A stretch of DNA of 64,000 bases from assembly GCA_040902895.1 (NCBI GenBank), contig JBBDWL010000112.1, positions 1 through 64,000 on the forward strand, in the 5' to 3' direction. A program made the position numbers and the translations under genes. Each line of letters begins with the position of its first letter. Within the stretch, counting starts at the first letter, position 1. This document shows positions 44,169 through 51,957 of this stretch, in pieces. The notes below the pieces were generated by a model. That model made no database searches, was not told where the DNA came from, and saw only the letters and a list, made by a program, of their open reading frames with translations. This DNA is from JALYRV01 sp040902895. Lineage in GTDB: Bacteria > Acidobacteriota > Vicinamibacteria > Vicinamibacterales > SCN-69-37.

Positions 44169-44966
44169 ATGTGGCTGACCGGCCCGCTGTTGCTCACGCT
44201 CGGCACGCTCGTCGTGGTTGTTCCAACGCGCGACGGCCTGGTCATCGTCGCCGACAGCAAGTCGACGAGGCGCACGGCGGCCGGCGCCACGGCGGCCGTG
44301 GACGCCGCCGAGAAGGTGTTCGCGTTTCCAGGATTGCCCGGCCATGCGTTCTTCGTGACCGGCGTGTCGCCGGTGCAGTGGGTCGTCGACGGGCAGGGCG
44401 TGGCGACGATCGTCGACGCGCACGGCCTCGTGCGCGCGCGTCTGTCGCGGCGCGGGTCGGTCTCGCGCGCCGACTTCGATGCCGTGGCCGACGAAGGCGC
44501 GAAACTCGCCGCCCGCATCCATCGGATGGGTGCATCCGCGGCCCCACTCGTGGGCCGCGATCTGTTCACCGTGGTGATGGCGCGCGCCGGATCCGGGAAC
44601 ACGCCGCACGAAGTCGCGTCGTTCGTCATCAGCCTGACCACGTCGAGCGCCGCCGTCTCGAAGCGTGAGTGGGTCCGGTTTGCGCCGGGCGATGCCGCGC
44701 GCGTGCTGATGTTTGGCGAAGGCGCGTTCGTCGGAGCCGGTCTGGCGCGGTGGACCGGCGGGTCCGCGGAGTGCGCGCGCCAGTTCCTCGCCGGACGCCG
44801 GCTCGTTCGCGACATCGACGCCCAGACCGCGGCCCGCGGGGCGTACTCGATTCAGGAAGCGACATCGACGGCGATGGGTGACGCCGGCACCGTCGGCCCG
44901 CCGTTCCGCGCGTACGTGCTGACGCTTGCGCTCAACGAGCTGCCACCGGTCGCGCCATGCCGTTAG
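44169..44966 (+). CDS. Putative exported Ntn-hydrolase-like protein
   Basis: 265 residues with a hydrophobic N-terminus (LTGPLLLTLGTLVVVVPTRD). The segment TRDGLVIVADSKSTRRT, then KVFAFPGLPGHAFFVTG, recalls the start of proteasome-like Ntn folds, where Thr or Ser after signal cleavage is the nucleophile. The C-terminus is helical and Arg-rich. I could not assign a family; the Ntn suggestion is a pattern match only. It overlaps the YeeE gene by 10 bases and starts 9 bases after the fusion gene. Confidence 0.5.
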   Translation: MWLTGPLLLTLGTLVVVVPTRDGLVIVADSKSTRRTAAGATAAVDAAEKVFAFPGLPGHAFFVTGVSPVQWVVDGQGVATIVDAHGLVRARLSRRGSVSRADFDAVADEGAKLAARIHRMGASAAPLVGRDLFTVVMARAGSGNTPHEVASFVISLTTSSAAVSKREWVRFAPGDAARVLMFGEGAFVGAGLARWTGGSAECARQFLAGRRLVRDIDAQTAARGAYSIQEATSTAMGDAGTVGPPFRAYVLTLALNELPPVAPCR

Positions 44967-45508
44967 ATCCCTGGCCGTGGTACGTCGCCGGGCCCTTGCT
45001 CGGGCTGTTTCCCGCGCTTCTGCTGCTGCTCGGCAACCGGATGTTCGGCGTGTCGAGCAACCTTCGTCATCTGTGCGCCGCCTTCACGCCCAGGCCCTCG
45101 GGCTACTTCGCCTATGACTGGCGAAAGGGAGGCGGGTGGAATCTCGCGTTCGCCGCGGGCATTCTGGCGGGCGGCTTCATCGGCGGCACATGGCTGCGAA
45201 ATCCGGAGCCCGTCGCCATCGCTGAAGAGACCCGGATCGCCCTCGCGGCACTCGGTATCCAGAGCTTCGACGGCCTTGCGCCTTCGGATCTCTTCAGCTG
45301 GGACGCGTTGCTGTCCTGGCGCGGCGTTCTGCTCATCATCGGCGGCGGTTTCCTCGTTGGATTCGGCACGGCGTATGCGGGCGGCTGCACGTCGGGCCAC
45401 GGTCTTTCAGGCATTGCGGATCTCCAACTGCCGTCTCTCATAGCGCTGATGGGGTTTGTCGCCGGCGGCATCATCGGCACATTCGTGCTGTTGCCACTCA
45501 TCCTGTGA
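44957..45508 (+). CDS. YeeE/YedE-type sulfur transporter, first half
   Basis: 183 residues with about four membrane helices. Family motifs: WPWYVAGPLLGLFPALLLLL, FGVSSNLRHLCAAF, and FGTAYAGGCTSGHGLSG, where the Cys is the one shown to matter for thiosulfate passage in YeeE. Split YeeE/YedE transporters are encoded as two adjacent genes, as here (GTGA overlap). The rhodanese gene at 46621 fits a thiosulfate or persulfide pathway. Confidence 0.85.
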   Translation: MPLDPWPWYVAGPLLGLFPALLLLLGNRMFGVSSNLRHLCAAFTPRPSGYFAYDWRKGGGWNLAFAAGILAGGFIGGTWLRNPEPVAIAEETRIALAALGIQSFDGLAPSDLFSWDALLSWRGVLLIIGGGFLVGFGTAYAGGCTSGHGLSGIADLQLPSLIALMGFVAGGIIGTFVLLPLIL

Positions 45509-45879
45509 CAGTCATGCCGCTGCTGATTTATTTCGTGACCGGCACGCTGTTCGGGATCGTGATCACGAAGGCGGAAGTGAATGGCATCTTCGCCACGGCC
45601 ATTCCGACTGCCATCGTGACCGTGCAGGCCCTCAAGCGGCTGAAACTGCGCACGCTTGGCGGTCAGCCAATCGCCGTGGCGCCCAAGATCATGGGCACCG
45701 GCGCGCGATATGCCTTGGGCGGCACGACATTCGGTCTTGGATGGGCCCTCACTGGGGCATGCCCAGGCCCGCTGTTCGCGCTTGTGGGCGCCGGCGTCAC
45801 GGTGCTCATCGCGGCCATCGCGAGCGCCCTTGCCGGCACCTGGCTGTACGGGCGCCTTCGCCACATCCTTCCGCACTGA
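45505..45879 (+). CDS. YeeE/YedE-type sulfur transporter, second half (DUF6691), with a missing segment
   Basis: 124 residues. The start LIYFVTGTLFGIVITKAEV and the end GLGWALTGACPGPLFALVGA match DUF6691, including the conserved GACPGP Cys. Between KAEV and NGIFATAIPTAIV the usual segment with an EMFRFQSFHM-type motif, about 17-18 residues, is absent without loss of frame. That motif is otherwise strongly conserved, so function may be impaired. The GTG overlaps the upstream stop; ATG at 45514 is an alternative start. Confidence 0.75.
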   Translation: MTVMPLLIYFVTGTLFGIVITKAEVNGIFATAIPTAIVTVQALKRLKLRTLGGQPIAVAPKIMGTGARYALGGTTFGLGWALTGACPGPLFALVGAGVTVLIAAIASALAGTWLYGRLRHILPH

Positions 45880-46538
45880 TGCAAGCCGCGCGGCACATCT
45901 TCTTTGATCTCGACGGCACGCTGACCGATTCCTGCGCGGGCATCATCCGTTGCGTGAATCACGCGCTGGCGGAGCTGGGCTGCGCCGAGGAGACCGACGA
46001 TCGCCTTCGCGGCATGATCGGCCAGCCGCTCACCGCGATCTTCGGCGCCATCATGCCTGCGGCCGACGATGAGCGAGTCGATCGGGCGATCGCGTCGTAC
46101 CGCGTGCGTTTCGATGACGTAGGAATGCTCGAGAATGCGCTCTATCCTGGCGTGCCTGAGGCGCTGCAGCAGCTGCGCGAATCCGGCCGGCGCCTGCGCG
46201 TCGTCACCGCGAAGCCGGCGATAACGGCCGCGCGCGTACTCTCGCACTTTCAGATCGATCGATATTTCGACGCCGTGCACGGTCCTGAACTTACCGATCG
46301 CGGCTGCGACAAGGCGGCGCTGCTCGGTCGGGCGCTGACAGAGATCGGGAACGGGTGGCTCGCGGATGCATGCGTCATGGTTGGCGATCGCGTCGACGAC
46401 ATGCTTGCAGCAAAGGCGCACGGCGTGGCCGCGATCGGCGCCGGATGGGGCTACGGATCGAGGCAGGAACTCATCGATGCGGGCGCCATGCACGTGGCGG
46501 CGGATGTGGGGCAGTTGCTGGCATATTTGCTAGAGTAA
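45879..46538 (+). CDS. HAD-family phosphatase (phosphoglycolate-phosphatase-like)
   Basis: 219 residues: motif I FFDLDGTLTDS (Asp10, Asp12), cap helices, motif II VVTAKP, motif IV VMVGDRVDDMLAAKAHGVAA. Cap and spacing resemble phosphoglycolate or nucleotidase-like HADs; substrate unclear. The ATG overlaps the DUF6691 stop as TGATG, so it belongs to the same transcript. The upstream open frame has no start of the right kind. Confidence 0.85.
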   Translation: MQAARHIFFDLDGTLTDSCAGIIRCVNHALAELGCAEETDDRLRGMIGQPLTAIFGAIMPAADDERVDRAIASYRVRFDDVGMLENALYPGVPEALQQLRESGRRLRVVTAKPAITAARVLSHFQIDRYFDAVHGPELTDRGCDKAALLGRALTEIGNGWLADACVMVGDRVDDMLAAKAHGVAAIGAGWGYGSRQELIDAGAMHVAADVGQLLAYLLE

Positions 46539-46544
46539 GAAGGC

Positions 46545-46624
46545 CGCCCTGCCAGGGAGCCTCCGACTTCACGCCGATTCCACCCGGCGATTATGTGGCG
46601 ACCTTGAAGGTGTCCAGGCAATGA
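46545..46624 (+). other. Possible C-terminal remnant of a secreted propeller protein
   Basis: In one frame the bases before the rhodanese start read DFTPIPPGDYVATLKVSRQ and stop at a TGA overlapping the next ATG as ATGA. The text resembles the last strand of the sandwich domain in VPS10/BNR proteins such as the one at 29161-31833 (PGEYEVTLTYG). Only about 20 codons remain; weak evidence. Confidence 0.25.
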
Positions 46625-46887
46625 CGATGATCATTCTCGACGTGCGCTCGAAACGTGAGTTCGACGCCGGACACGTGCCTGGTGCGCGGCATCTGCCGTT
46701 CTGGGCGGTCCTCGCCGAGGCGCCGCGGCTGTCGATCGATGCTGACGCGCCGATCACCGTCTATTGCGGCCACGGCCCGCGCGCCTGGGTCGCCAAGGCC
46801 GCGCTCAGGGCGCGCGGATTTAGCAAGGTCCGCCTGCTGGCCGGTCACATGCGCCGTTGGAAGAGGGAAGGCCGTCCGCTGGAGTAG
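46621..46887 (+). CDS. Single-domain rhodanese-like protein
   Basis: 88 residues: MTMIILDVRSKREFDAGHVP, then ITVYCGHGPRAWVAKAALRA with the catalytic Cys49 in a six-residue loop (CGHGPRA). Rhodaneses carry sulfane sulfur as a Cys persulfide. It lies 82 bases after the HAD gene and close to a YeeE/YedE-type transporter pair, which fits use of imported thiosulfate. Confidence 0.85.
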   Translation: MTMIILDVRSKREFDAGHVPGARHLPFWAVLAEAPRLSIDADAPITVYCGHGPRAWVAKAALRARGFSKVRLLAGHMRRWKREGRPLE

Positions 46888-46890
46888 ACT
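46885..46890 (+). promoter_or_regulatory. Candidate -10 box of mscL
   Basis: TAGACT overlaps the rhodanese stop and ends 7 bases before the mscL ATG at 46898. There is no Shine-Dalgarno. Confidence 0.45.
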
Positions 46891-46897
46891 TGCGGCC

Positions 46898-47332
46898 ATG
46901 CTGAACGAATTCAAGGCGTTCATTGCGCGCGGCAGTGTGATTGACCTCGCCGTGGCGGTCATCCTCGGCGCCGCTTTCGGCAGGATCATCGCGACGCTCG
47001 TCGAGGGCATCATCATGCCGCCGCTCGGCCTGCTCATTGGCGGCGTCGATTTCGCGAGCCTCTTCCATGTGCTCGAGGCCTCGCGCGGGATTCCGGCCTC
47101 CCTTGCTGACGCGAAGGCCGACGGCGTGCCGGTCCTCGCCTACGGGCAACTGATCAACGACATCGTCACCTTCGTCATCATCGCGTTTGTCGTGTTCCTG
47201 ATCGTCCGGCAGTACAACCGGATGAAGGCCGATCCCGCATCAACACCGGCGACGAAAGACTGCCCGCTCTGTCTCTCGACGATTCCGCTGAAAGCCACGC
47301 GCTGCGCGCACTGCACCGCGGCACTAACCTGA
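46898..47332 (+). CDS. mscL: Large-conductance mechanosensitive channel MscL with a C-terminal zinc ribbon
   Basis: 144 residues. The channel part is typical: MLNEFKAFIARGSVIDLAVA, VILGAAFGRIIATLVEGIIM, PPLGLLIGGVDF, then TM2 with INDIVTFVIIAFVVFLIVRQ. After the usual cytoplasmic helix comes a CxxC...CxxC zinc-ribbon-like tail (CPLCLSTIPLKATRCAHC). MscL opens on membrane stretch and releases solutes on osmotic downshock. Four bases of the glycosyltransferase reading frame may overlap its stop. Confidence 0.9.
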   Translation: MLNEFKAFIARGSVIDLAVAVILGAAFGRIIATLVEGIIMPPLGLLIGGVDFASLFHVLEASRGIPASLADAKADGVPVLAYGQLINDIVTFVIIAFVVFLIVRQYNRMKADPASTPATKDCPLCLSTIPLKATRCAHCTAALT

Positions 47333-47349
47333 AGCCCTTTCTTTCGTTT

Positions 47350-48036
47350 GTGATCCCCGCGCACAACGAAGAAGCGCTGATCGGCTCGACGCTGACGGCG
47401 CTTCGTGCGGCGATCGATACCGTCGGGGAGCCATACGAGATCATCGTTGTCGACGATGACTCGACGGATCGGACGGCTGCGGTGGCCGCCGCTCATGGTG
47501 CCAGGGTCGTTCACGTCACCCTGCGGCAGATTGCGGCTGTCCGCAACGCCGGCGCGGCCGCCGCGGCCGGAGGCGTATTGATTTTCGTCGACGCCGACAC
47601 GATTGTGCCGGCAGCCACGGTCGGCGACGTGATGAAGGCCACGGCGGCCGGCGCGGTGGCCGGCGGCGCATCGTCCCGGCTGGATCCGCACGCGCCGTTC
47701 TGGGCGAAGGCGGGCTGGCTGCCGTTTCAGTTCGCCGCGCCCACTCTGCGCCTTCCCGGCGGCGCGTTCATGTTCGTGACGCGCGCTGCGTTCGACGCAG
47801 TCGGAGGCTTTGACGAGCGGTACTTCGCGGGAGAGGAGATTTATCTCGCACGCGCCCTCAAAAAGGTCGGACCTTTCCGTATGGTGCGCCCAGCCGTGAT
47901 CACGTCGGGCCGCAAATTCCGGCTACTGGGCTTCGGGGGGACATTGCGTATCTGGCTAACGCTGGCACGCCACGGCATGGTCGCGCTGAAAGATCGCAAG
48001 CACCTTGGGTTCTGGTACGACAAGCACAGAGATTAG
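47350..48036 (+). CDS. Family 2 glycosyltransferase
   Basis: 228 residues from the first standard start, a GTG at 47350. The fold begins with a strand VIPAHNEEALIGSTLTAL and has YEIIVVDDDSTDRTAAVA, the DxD-type FVDADT and a later GGFDERYFAGEEIYLARAL. The first strand seems to begin a few residues upstream (LKPFLSF), so the real start may be the CTG at 47329 overlapping the mscL stop as CTGA. It transfers a sugar from a nucleotide donor; acceptor unknown. Its stop overlaps the stop of the convergent gene by 3 bases. Confidence 0.8.
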   Translation: MIPAHNEEALIGSTLTALRAAIDTVGEPYEIIVVDDDSTDRTAAVAAAHGARVVHVTLRQIAAVRNAGAAAAAGGVLIFVDADTIVPAATVGDVMKATAAGAVAGGASSRLDPHAPFWAKAGWLPFQFAAPTLRLPGGAFMFVTRAAFDAVGGFDERYFAGEEIYLARALKKVGPFRMVRPAVITSGRKFRLLGFGGTLRIWLTLARHGMVALKDRKHLGFWYDKHRD

Positions 48037-50492
48037 CGTCCGCGGTTTCTCCACACTGCGTCGCGCAGCCGCGCGAGCGTCTCGGGCGAGCCGGTGAACA
48101 GCTGCTCCGGATAGCTCGCGTGGCGCACCATGTCCTGATAGATCGCGTCGGCCTGATACAGATTCAGACCCATGCCGGCCAGGTACTGCAACCGCAGGTT
48201 GCGGTCGCGGTTGATCTGCGCGTCCTGCAGCCACGGCGCCAGCTCGGTGCTATTGCCGGCGTACGTGGCAAACAGATCGACAGCCGATGTCATGCCGATC
48301 TCGGCCAGTGACTGCGCCAGCACGGCATATTCAGGCTGTTCCAGTTTCCGTTGTACGGCGTCGACGTCGATGCGCAGCGGTTCGACGCTGCCGACGAGCA
48401 CGAGATCGTAACCCTGCCCCTCGACCGTGTTCGCCCACACGCTGCCGTTCGGGAACACCTCGAGGAACGTGCCGATCTCACTTTTCACGGCGTCGAGATT
48501 GCTCTCGTAGAGCTGCACGAACAGCGTGACCACGCCGCCGGGATTGAGCCGGCCCTTCACCGCCTCGAAGAACTCCTGCGTGTACAGGTTCGCGGCGCCC
48601 TTCACCCATGGATCGAGCGGATCCGATGTGACGGCGTCGAACTTCTCATCCGTCGTCAATATGAAATGCCGCGCATCATCCAGATGGATCGTCGTCTTTG
48701 GATTCGTGACGACGCTGAAGTTGTGCTGGCTGAAGAAGCGCGAGACGACTTCGGGCACCAGTGGCTCGATTTCGGCAATCTTCAAGTGTGTGACGGCCGG
48801 ATCGACGCTTGTGGCGCCGGCCGTGACACCCGCGCCGCATCCGATGACGAGCACCGATCTGGGATTGGCCGGCAGCAGCGTCGTCAAATGCCCGAGCATG
48901 CGCTGCAGGCGCATGTCCTGCGGCTCGCTCGAGGCCTGCACCTTGCCGGCGTTGTGATAGTTGAGCACGCCGTTGGGCGTACGCGAGACGGCGACGGATG
49001 ATGTGAGGCCTTCGCCGGAATAGAAGATGTCGTTCTGCCCGATCCACGTCGCGGCATAGCGGCCGTACGCGATCAGGAGTCCGGGCACCGGCGGCACCGC
49101 GCGAGCCAGAAAGACGGCGATCAACACGGCGATGGCCGGCATGAGCTGCGCGGCGAGGCCTTTCGCCTTTGGCCCGCGCTCGGACGCTAGCACGATGATT
49201 CCGGAAATGGCGGCGCTGATGATCAGCAGCTGCTGCGATTTCTGACTGCCGATCCAGGCGACGAGCAGCAGGCTCGCGAACAGCGATCCGATGATGGCGC
49301 CGACGGTGTTGGCGGCATAGAGCCGGCCGACCAGGCGTCCGGGATCCTGTCCGGGCGCCGCGATCGAGGCAAGGGCGAGAGGGAAGCTGGCGCCCCAGAG
49401 AATCGCGGGCGGCAGCACCGCAAACAGGCAGCGCGCCAGATCGAGCTGGAAGTTGATCCAGGGGCTGGTCGCGAGCGATGGATTGACCGGCCAGTAGGGC
49501 ATCCACGCCGAGAGCACGTACGAGGTCCAGGTGATGCCGGCCACGAGCAGCAGCTGGCACCAGCCGAACGCCAGGCGCGGACGCGTCAGCCGCTGTGCGA
49601 TCGCCGCGCCGAGACTGCTGCCGATTCCCAGACCGGTCAGGAACACGGCAAGCACGAGCGCAAACGTATAGACGGTCGCGCCGAAGAGCAGCGACAGCAG
49701 CCTCGTCCAGAGCACTTCGGCCGACAGCGCCGTCATGCCAGAGATGCCGATGCCGAGATAAATCGGCCAGGCGTTGACCGCGGCTATCTCAGACGTGCCC
49801 GCCGCGGCCGGTTCGTACGGCGCCGATCTGGCCAGCAGCAGCGCGGCCACGCCGACGATGGCATTGAGCCCGACCGCCGCGAACGTCGCGATCATCACGT
49901 CGTGCTCGCGCAGCAGATAGAAACCGGCCGCAAGCGATCCAATCACCGCGCCCGCGATGTTGCCGCCATAGAAAAACCCGAGCCACGACACGCCTTTCGG
50001 TGTCGTCTCGACCCAGCGCGCGACGGCCGGCAGCGTGGCGCCCATCAGCAGGGTCGGCGGCAGCAGGCAGATGGCCGCGACGATCGATCGCAGGATCATG
50101 CTGAACATGCCGGTGCCGGCCCAGGCCGTATAGAGCCCGCCGATGAGCGGCACGACGAGGAGCACGAGCAGACCGATCACGCCGATCGCCAGCTCCATCA
50201 CGCCGTAGACCTTCAGCGGATGATGCGCCGTCGACACGAACCGCGGCAGCAGCAGACTGCCGAGACACATGCCGCCCATGAACGTGCCGAGCAGCACGCC
50301 GAGCGACACGGTCGACGATCCGATCACGAGCGACAGGATCTGAAACCAGACGACCTGATAGATGAGGGCGGCGGCGCCGCTTCCGACAAACAGCGCAAGC
50401 ATGGCGGTGAAGTCCCGCCCGCCAGGCGCGGCGGCAACGGCAACGGTTTTTTGTGGCATGTGTGTCTGGATGATTGTATCCGGCGCCATCAT
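48033..50492 (-). CDS. Membrane-embedded spermidine-synthase-like protein
   Basis: 819 residues. About residues 25-480 are a 12-plus-helix transporter-like domain (FTAMLALFVGSGAAALIYQV, FMGGMCLGSLLLPRF, GMTALSAEVLWTRLLSLLFG). From about 500 on there is a spermidine-synthase/SAM-type Rossmann domain (VLVIGCGAGVTAGATSV, KIAEIEPLVPEVVSRFF, DDARHFILTTDEKFDAVTSD), followed by a helical tail. This fused family is frequent in soil bacteria; whether it makes polyamines is unproven. ATG at 50459 is an alternative start, preceded by a TACAAT -10-like box. Confidence 0.85.
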   Translation of the reverse strand: MMAPDTIIQTHMPQKTVAVAAAPGGRDFTAMLALFVGSGAAALIYQVVWFQILSLVIGSSTVSLGVLLGTFMGGMCLGSLLLPRFVSTAHHPLKVYGVMELAIGVIGLLVLLVVPLIGGLYTAWAGTGMFSMILRSIVAAICLLPPTLLMGATLPAVARWVETTPKGVSWLGFFYGGNIAGAVIGSLAAGFYLLREHDVMIATFAAVGLNAIVGVAALLLARSAPYEPAAAGTSEIAAVNAWPIYLGIGISGMTALSAEVLWTRLLSLLFGATVYTFALVLAVFLTGLGIGSSLGAAIAQRLTRPRLAFGWCQLLLVAGITWTSYVLSAWMPYWPVNPSLATSPWINFQLDLARCLFAVLPPAILWGASFPLALASIAAPGQDPGRLVGRLYAANTVGAIIGSLFASLLLVAWIGSQKSQQLLIISAAISGIIVLASERGPKAKGLAAQLMPAIAVLIAVFLARAVPPVPGLLIAYGRYAATWIGQNDIFYSGEGLTSSVAVSRTPNGVLNYHNAGKVQASSEPQDMRLQRMLGHLTTLLPANPRSVLVIGCGAGVTAGATSVDPAVTHLKIAEIEPLVPEVVSRFFSQHNFSVVTNPKTTIHLDDARHFILTTDEKFDAVTSDPLDPWVKGAANLYTQEFFEAVKGRLNPGGVVTLFVQLYESNLDAVKSEIGTFLEVFPNGSVWANTVEGQGYDLVLVGSVEPLRIDVDAVQRKLEQPEYAVLAQSLAEIGMTSAVDLFATYAGNSTELAPWLQDAQINRDRNLRLQYLAGMGLNLYQADAIYQDMVRHASYPEQLFTGSPETLARLRDAVWRNRGR

Positions 50493-50600
50493 CGTCGCGC
50501 CCCGAATACTGCCGGCCTCTATCGCGCCTGCCCGTCGCCATGATGGCGGTGCTGGCGCTGGCTACTACAATGATGACCGGCCCTGCCAGGGAAACGTTTT

Positions 50601-51101
50601 ATGGTGCGCGAAGAACTGCTCCATCTCATTGACTATCACTACTGGGCGCGGGATCGGATGCTCGCAGCGCTCGGTCTGCTGCCGCAGGATCTGTACGAGA
50701 AGCCTCTCGGCAGCAGCTTCGGCTCGATCCGTGACACGGCGGTGCACATCTACGCCGCCGAGTGGATATGGCTCGAGCGGTGGAACGGTGTCTCGCCTGC
50801 GGTGCCGCTCGAGGTCGAGGAGTTTCCAGACGTGGCGTCCCTGCGCGCGCGATGGTCCGGCCTCGAAGCCCGGGTCCGCGCGTACGTTGGGGCCCTTGAA
50901 GGCGATCGCGTCAACGAGCGCGTCGCCTACAGAAACATGGCCGGCGTCGCCGCCGAGTCGTCGCGCTGGACGATGATTCAACATGTCGTGAACCATGCGT
51001 CATACCATCGCGGGCAGGTGACGACGATGGTGAGGCAGGTGGGAGGGAAGGCGCCGGCGACGCAGGATCTCATCGCCTACTATCGGGAAAGAGGTCTCTA
51101 G
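50601..51101 (+). CDS. DinB-fold protein
   Basis: 166 residues: YHYWARDRMLAALGLLPQDL, the first His in IRDTAVHIYAAEWIWLERWN, and the final pair in MIQHVVNHASYHRGQVTTMV. This is the classical DinB/DUF664 arrangement with three metal-binding His. It begins a five-gene operon whose members overlap or nearly touch. Substrate unknown. Confidence 0.9.
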   Translation: MVREELLHLIDYHYWARDRMLAALGLLPQDLYEKPLGSSFGSIRDTAVHIYAAEWIWLERWNGVSPAVPLEVEEFPDVASLRARWSGLEARVRAYVGALEGDRVNERVAYRNMAGVAAESSRWTMIQHVVNHASYHRGQVTTMVRQVGGKAPATQDLIAYYRERGL

Positions 51102-51102
51102 C

Positions 51103-51957
51103 GTGACGGTCTCTCCGCTGCTGCGGGAAATCCGGAACGGTCTTCTGATTCTGGCCGGCATCATGTCGGCCGGACTCGGACTCAAAGGATTTCTGCTCGC
51201 CGGCGGGTTGATTGACGGCGGTGTGACAGGCGTCTCGATGCTGCTCGATCGAGTCACCGCGTTGCCGCTCGCCTTGTGGCTGCCGATCGTCAATCTTCCA
51301 TTCGTCGCCGTGGGCTGGCGGGTGATTGGACCGACGTTCGCCGTGCGCAGCGCGATAGGCATTTCAGGGCTGGCGATTGCGCTGGCGTTGGTGGACTTTC
51401 CGGAGGTCACCACCGATCGGCTGCTCGAAGCCGTCTTCGGTGGGTTCTTCCTCGGTGGCGGCATCGGTCTGGCCATGCGCGGCGGCGCCGTGCTCGACGG
51501 CACCGAGATCGCCGCGCTGCTGATCAGCAAGCGCAGCCATGTGCTGAAGGTCGGGGACGTCATTCTCGTCTTCAACTCCGTGCTGTTCCTGGCGGCGATG
51601 TCGGTGCTGGGGGTCGAGTCGGCCCTCTATTCCATCCTCACGTACTTCACGGCGGCCAAAACGCTCGACTTCGTGATCCACGGCATCGAGGAATACACGG
51701 CGATCACGATCGTGTCGTCGAAGGCAGACGCCATTCGCGCAGCGCTCACCACATCGCTCGGCCGTGGTGTCACGGTCTATCGCGGCTACGGCGGGAAGAG
51801 CGGCTCTGAGCAGCACATTCTCTTCTGCGTCGTCACGCGCCTGGAGATCGGCGGCGTCAAGGCGATCATCAAAGGGATCGATGACGCCGCGTTCATCGTC
51901 TCCCATTCGCTCTCGGAGGTGGAAGGCGGCGTCGTGCGAAGGGCGGCGCTGCGGTGA
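51103..51957 (+). CDS. YitT-family membrane protein with C-terminal DUF2179 domain
   Basis: 284 residues from the GTG at 51103, one base after the DinB stop. Five helices with LLAGGLIDGGVTGVSMLLDR and GGFFLGGGIGLAMRGGAVLD GTE-type signature, then a cytosolic ACT-like DUF2179 domain (ITIVSSKADAIRAALTTSLG, VTRLEIGGVKAIIKGIDDAA). YitT proteins are thought to be transporters or sensors; role unknown. Stop and next start overlap as GTGA. Confidence 0.9.
   Translation: MTVSPLLREIRNGLLILAGIMSAGLGLKGFLLAGGLIDGGVTGVSMLLDRVTALPLALWLPIVNLPFVAVGWRVIGPTFAVRSAIGISGLAIALALVDFPEVTTDRLLEAVFGGFFLGGGIGLAMRGGAVLDGTEIAALLISKRSHVLKVGDVILVFNSVLFLAAMSVLGVESALYSILTYFTAAKTLDFVIHGIEEYTAITIVSSKADAIRAALTTSLGRGVTVYRGYGGKSGSEQHILFCVVTRLEIGGVKAIIKGIDDAAFIVSHSLSEVEGGVVRRAALR

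Noticed and set aside
42543..44609. 688-codon open frame on the minus strand
   Set aside because: Antisense shadow of the M1 part of the fusion gene; rich in Arg, His and Gly without any recognisable motif. Common in GC-rich DNA.
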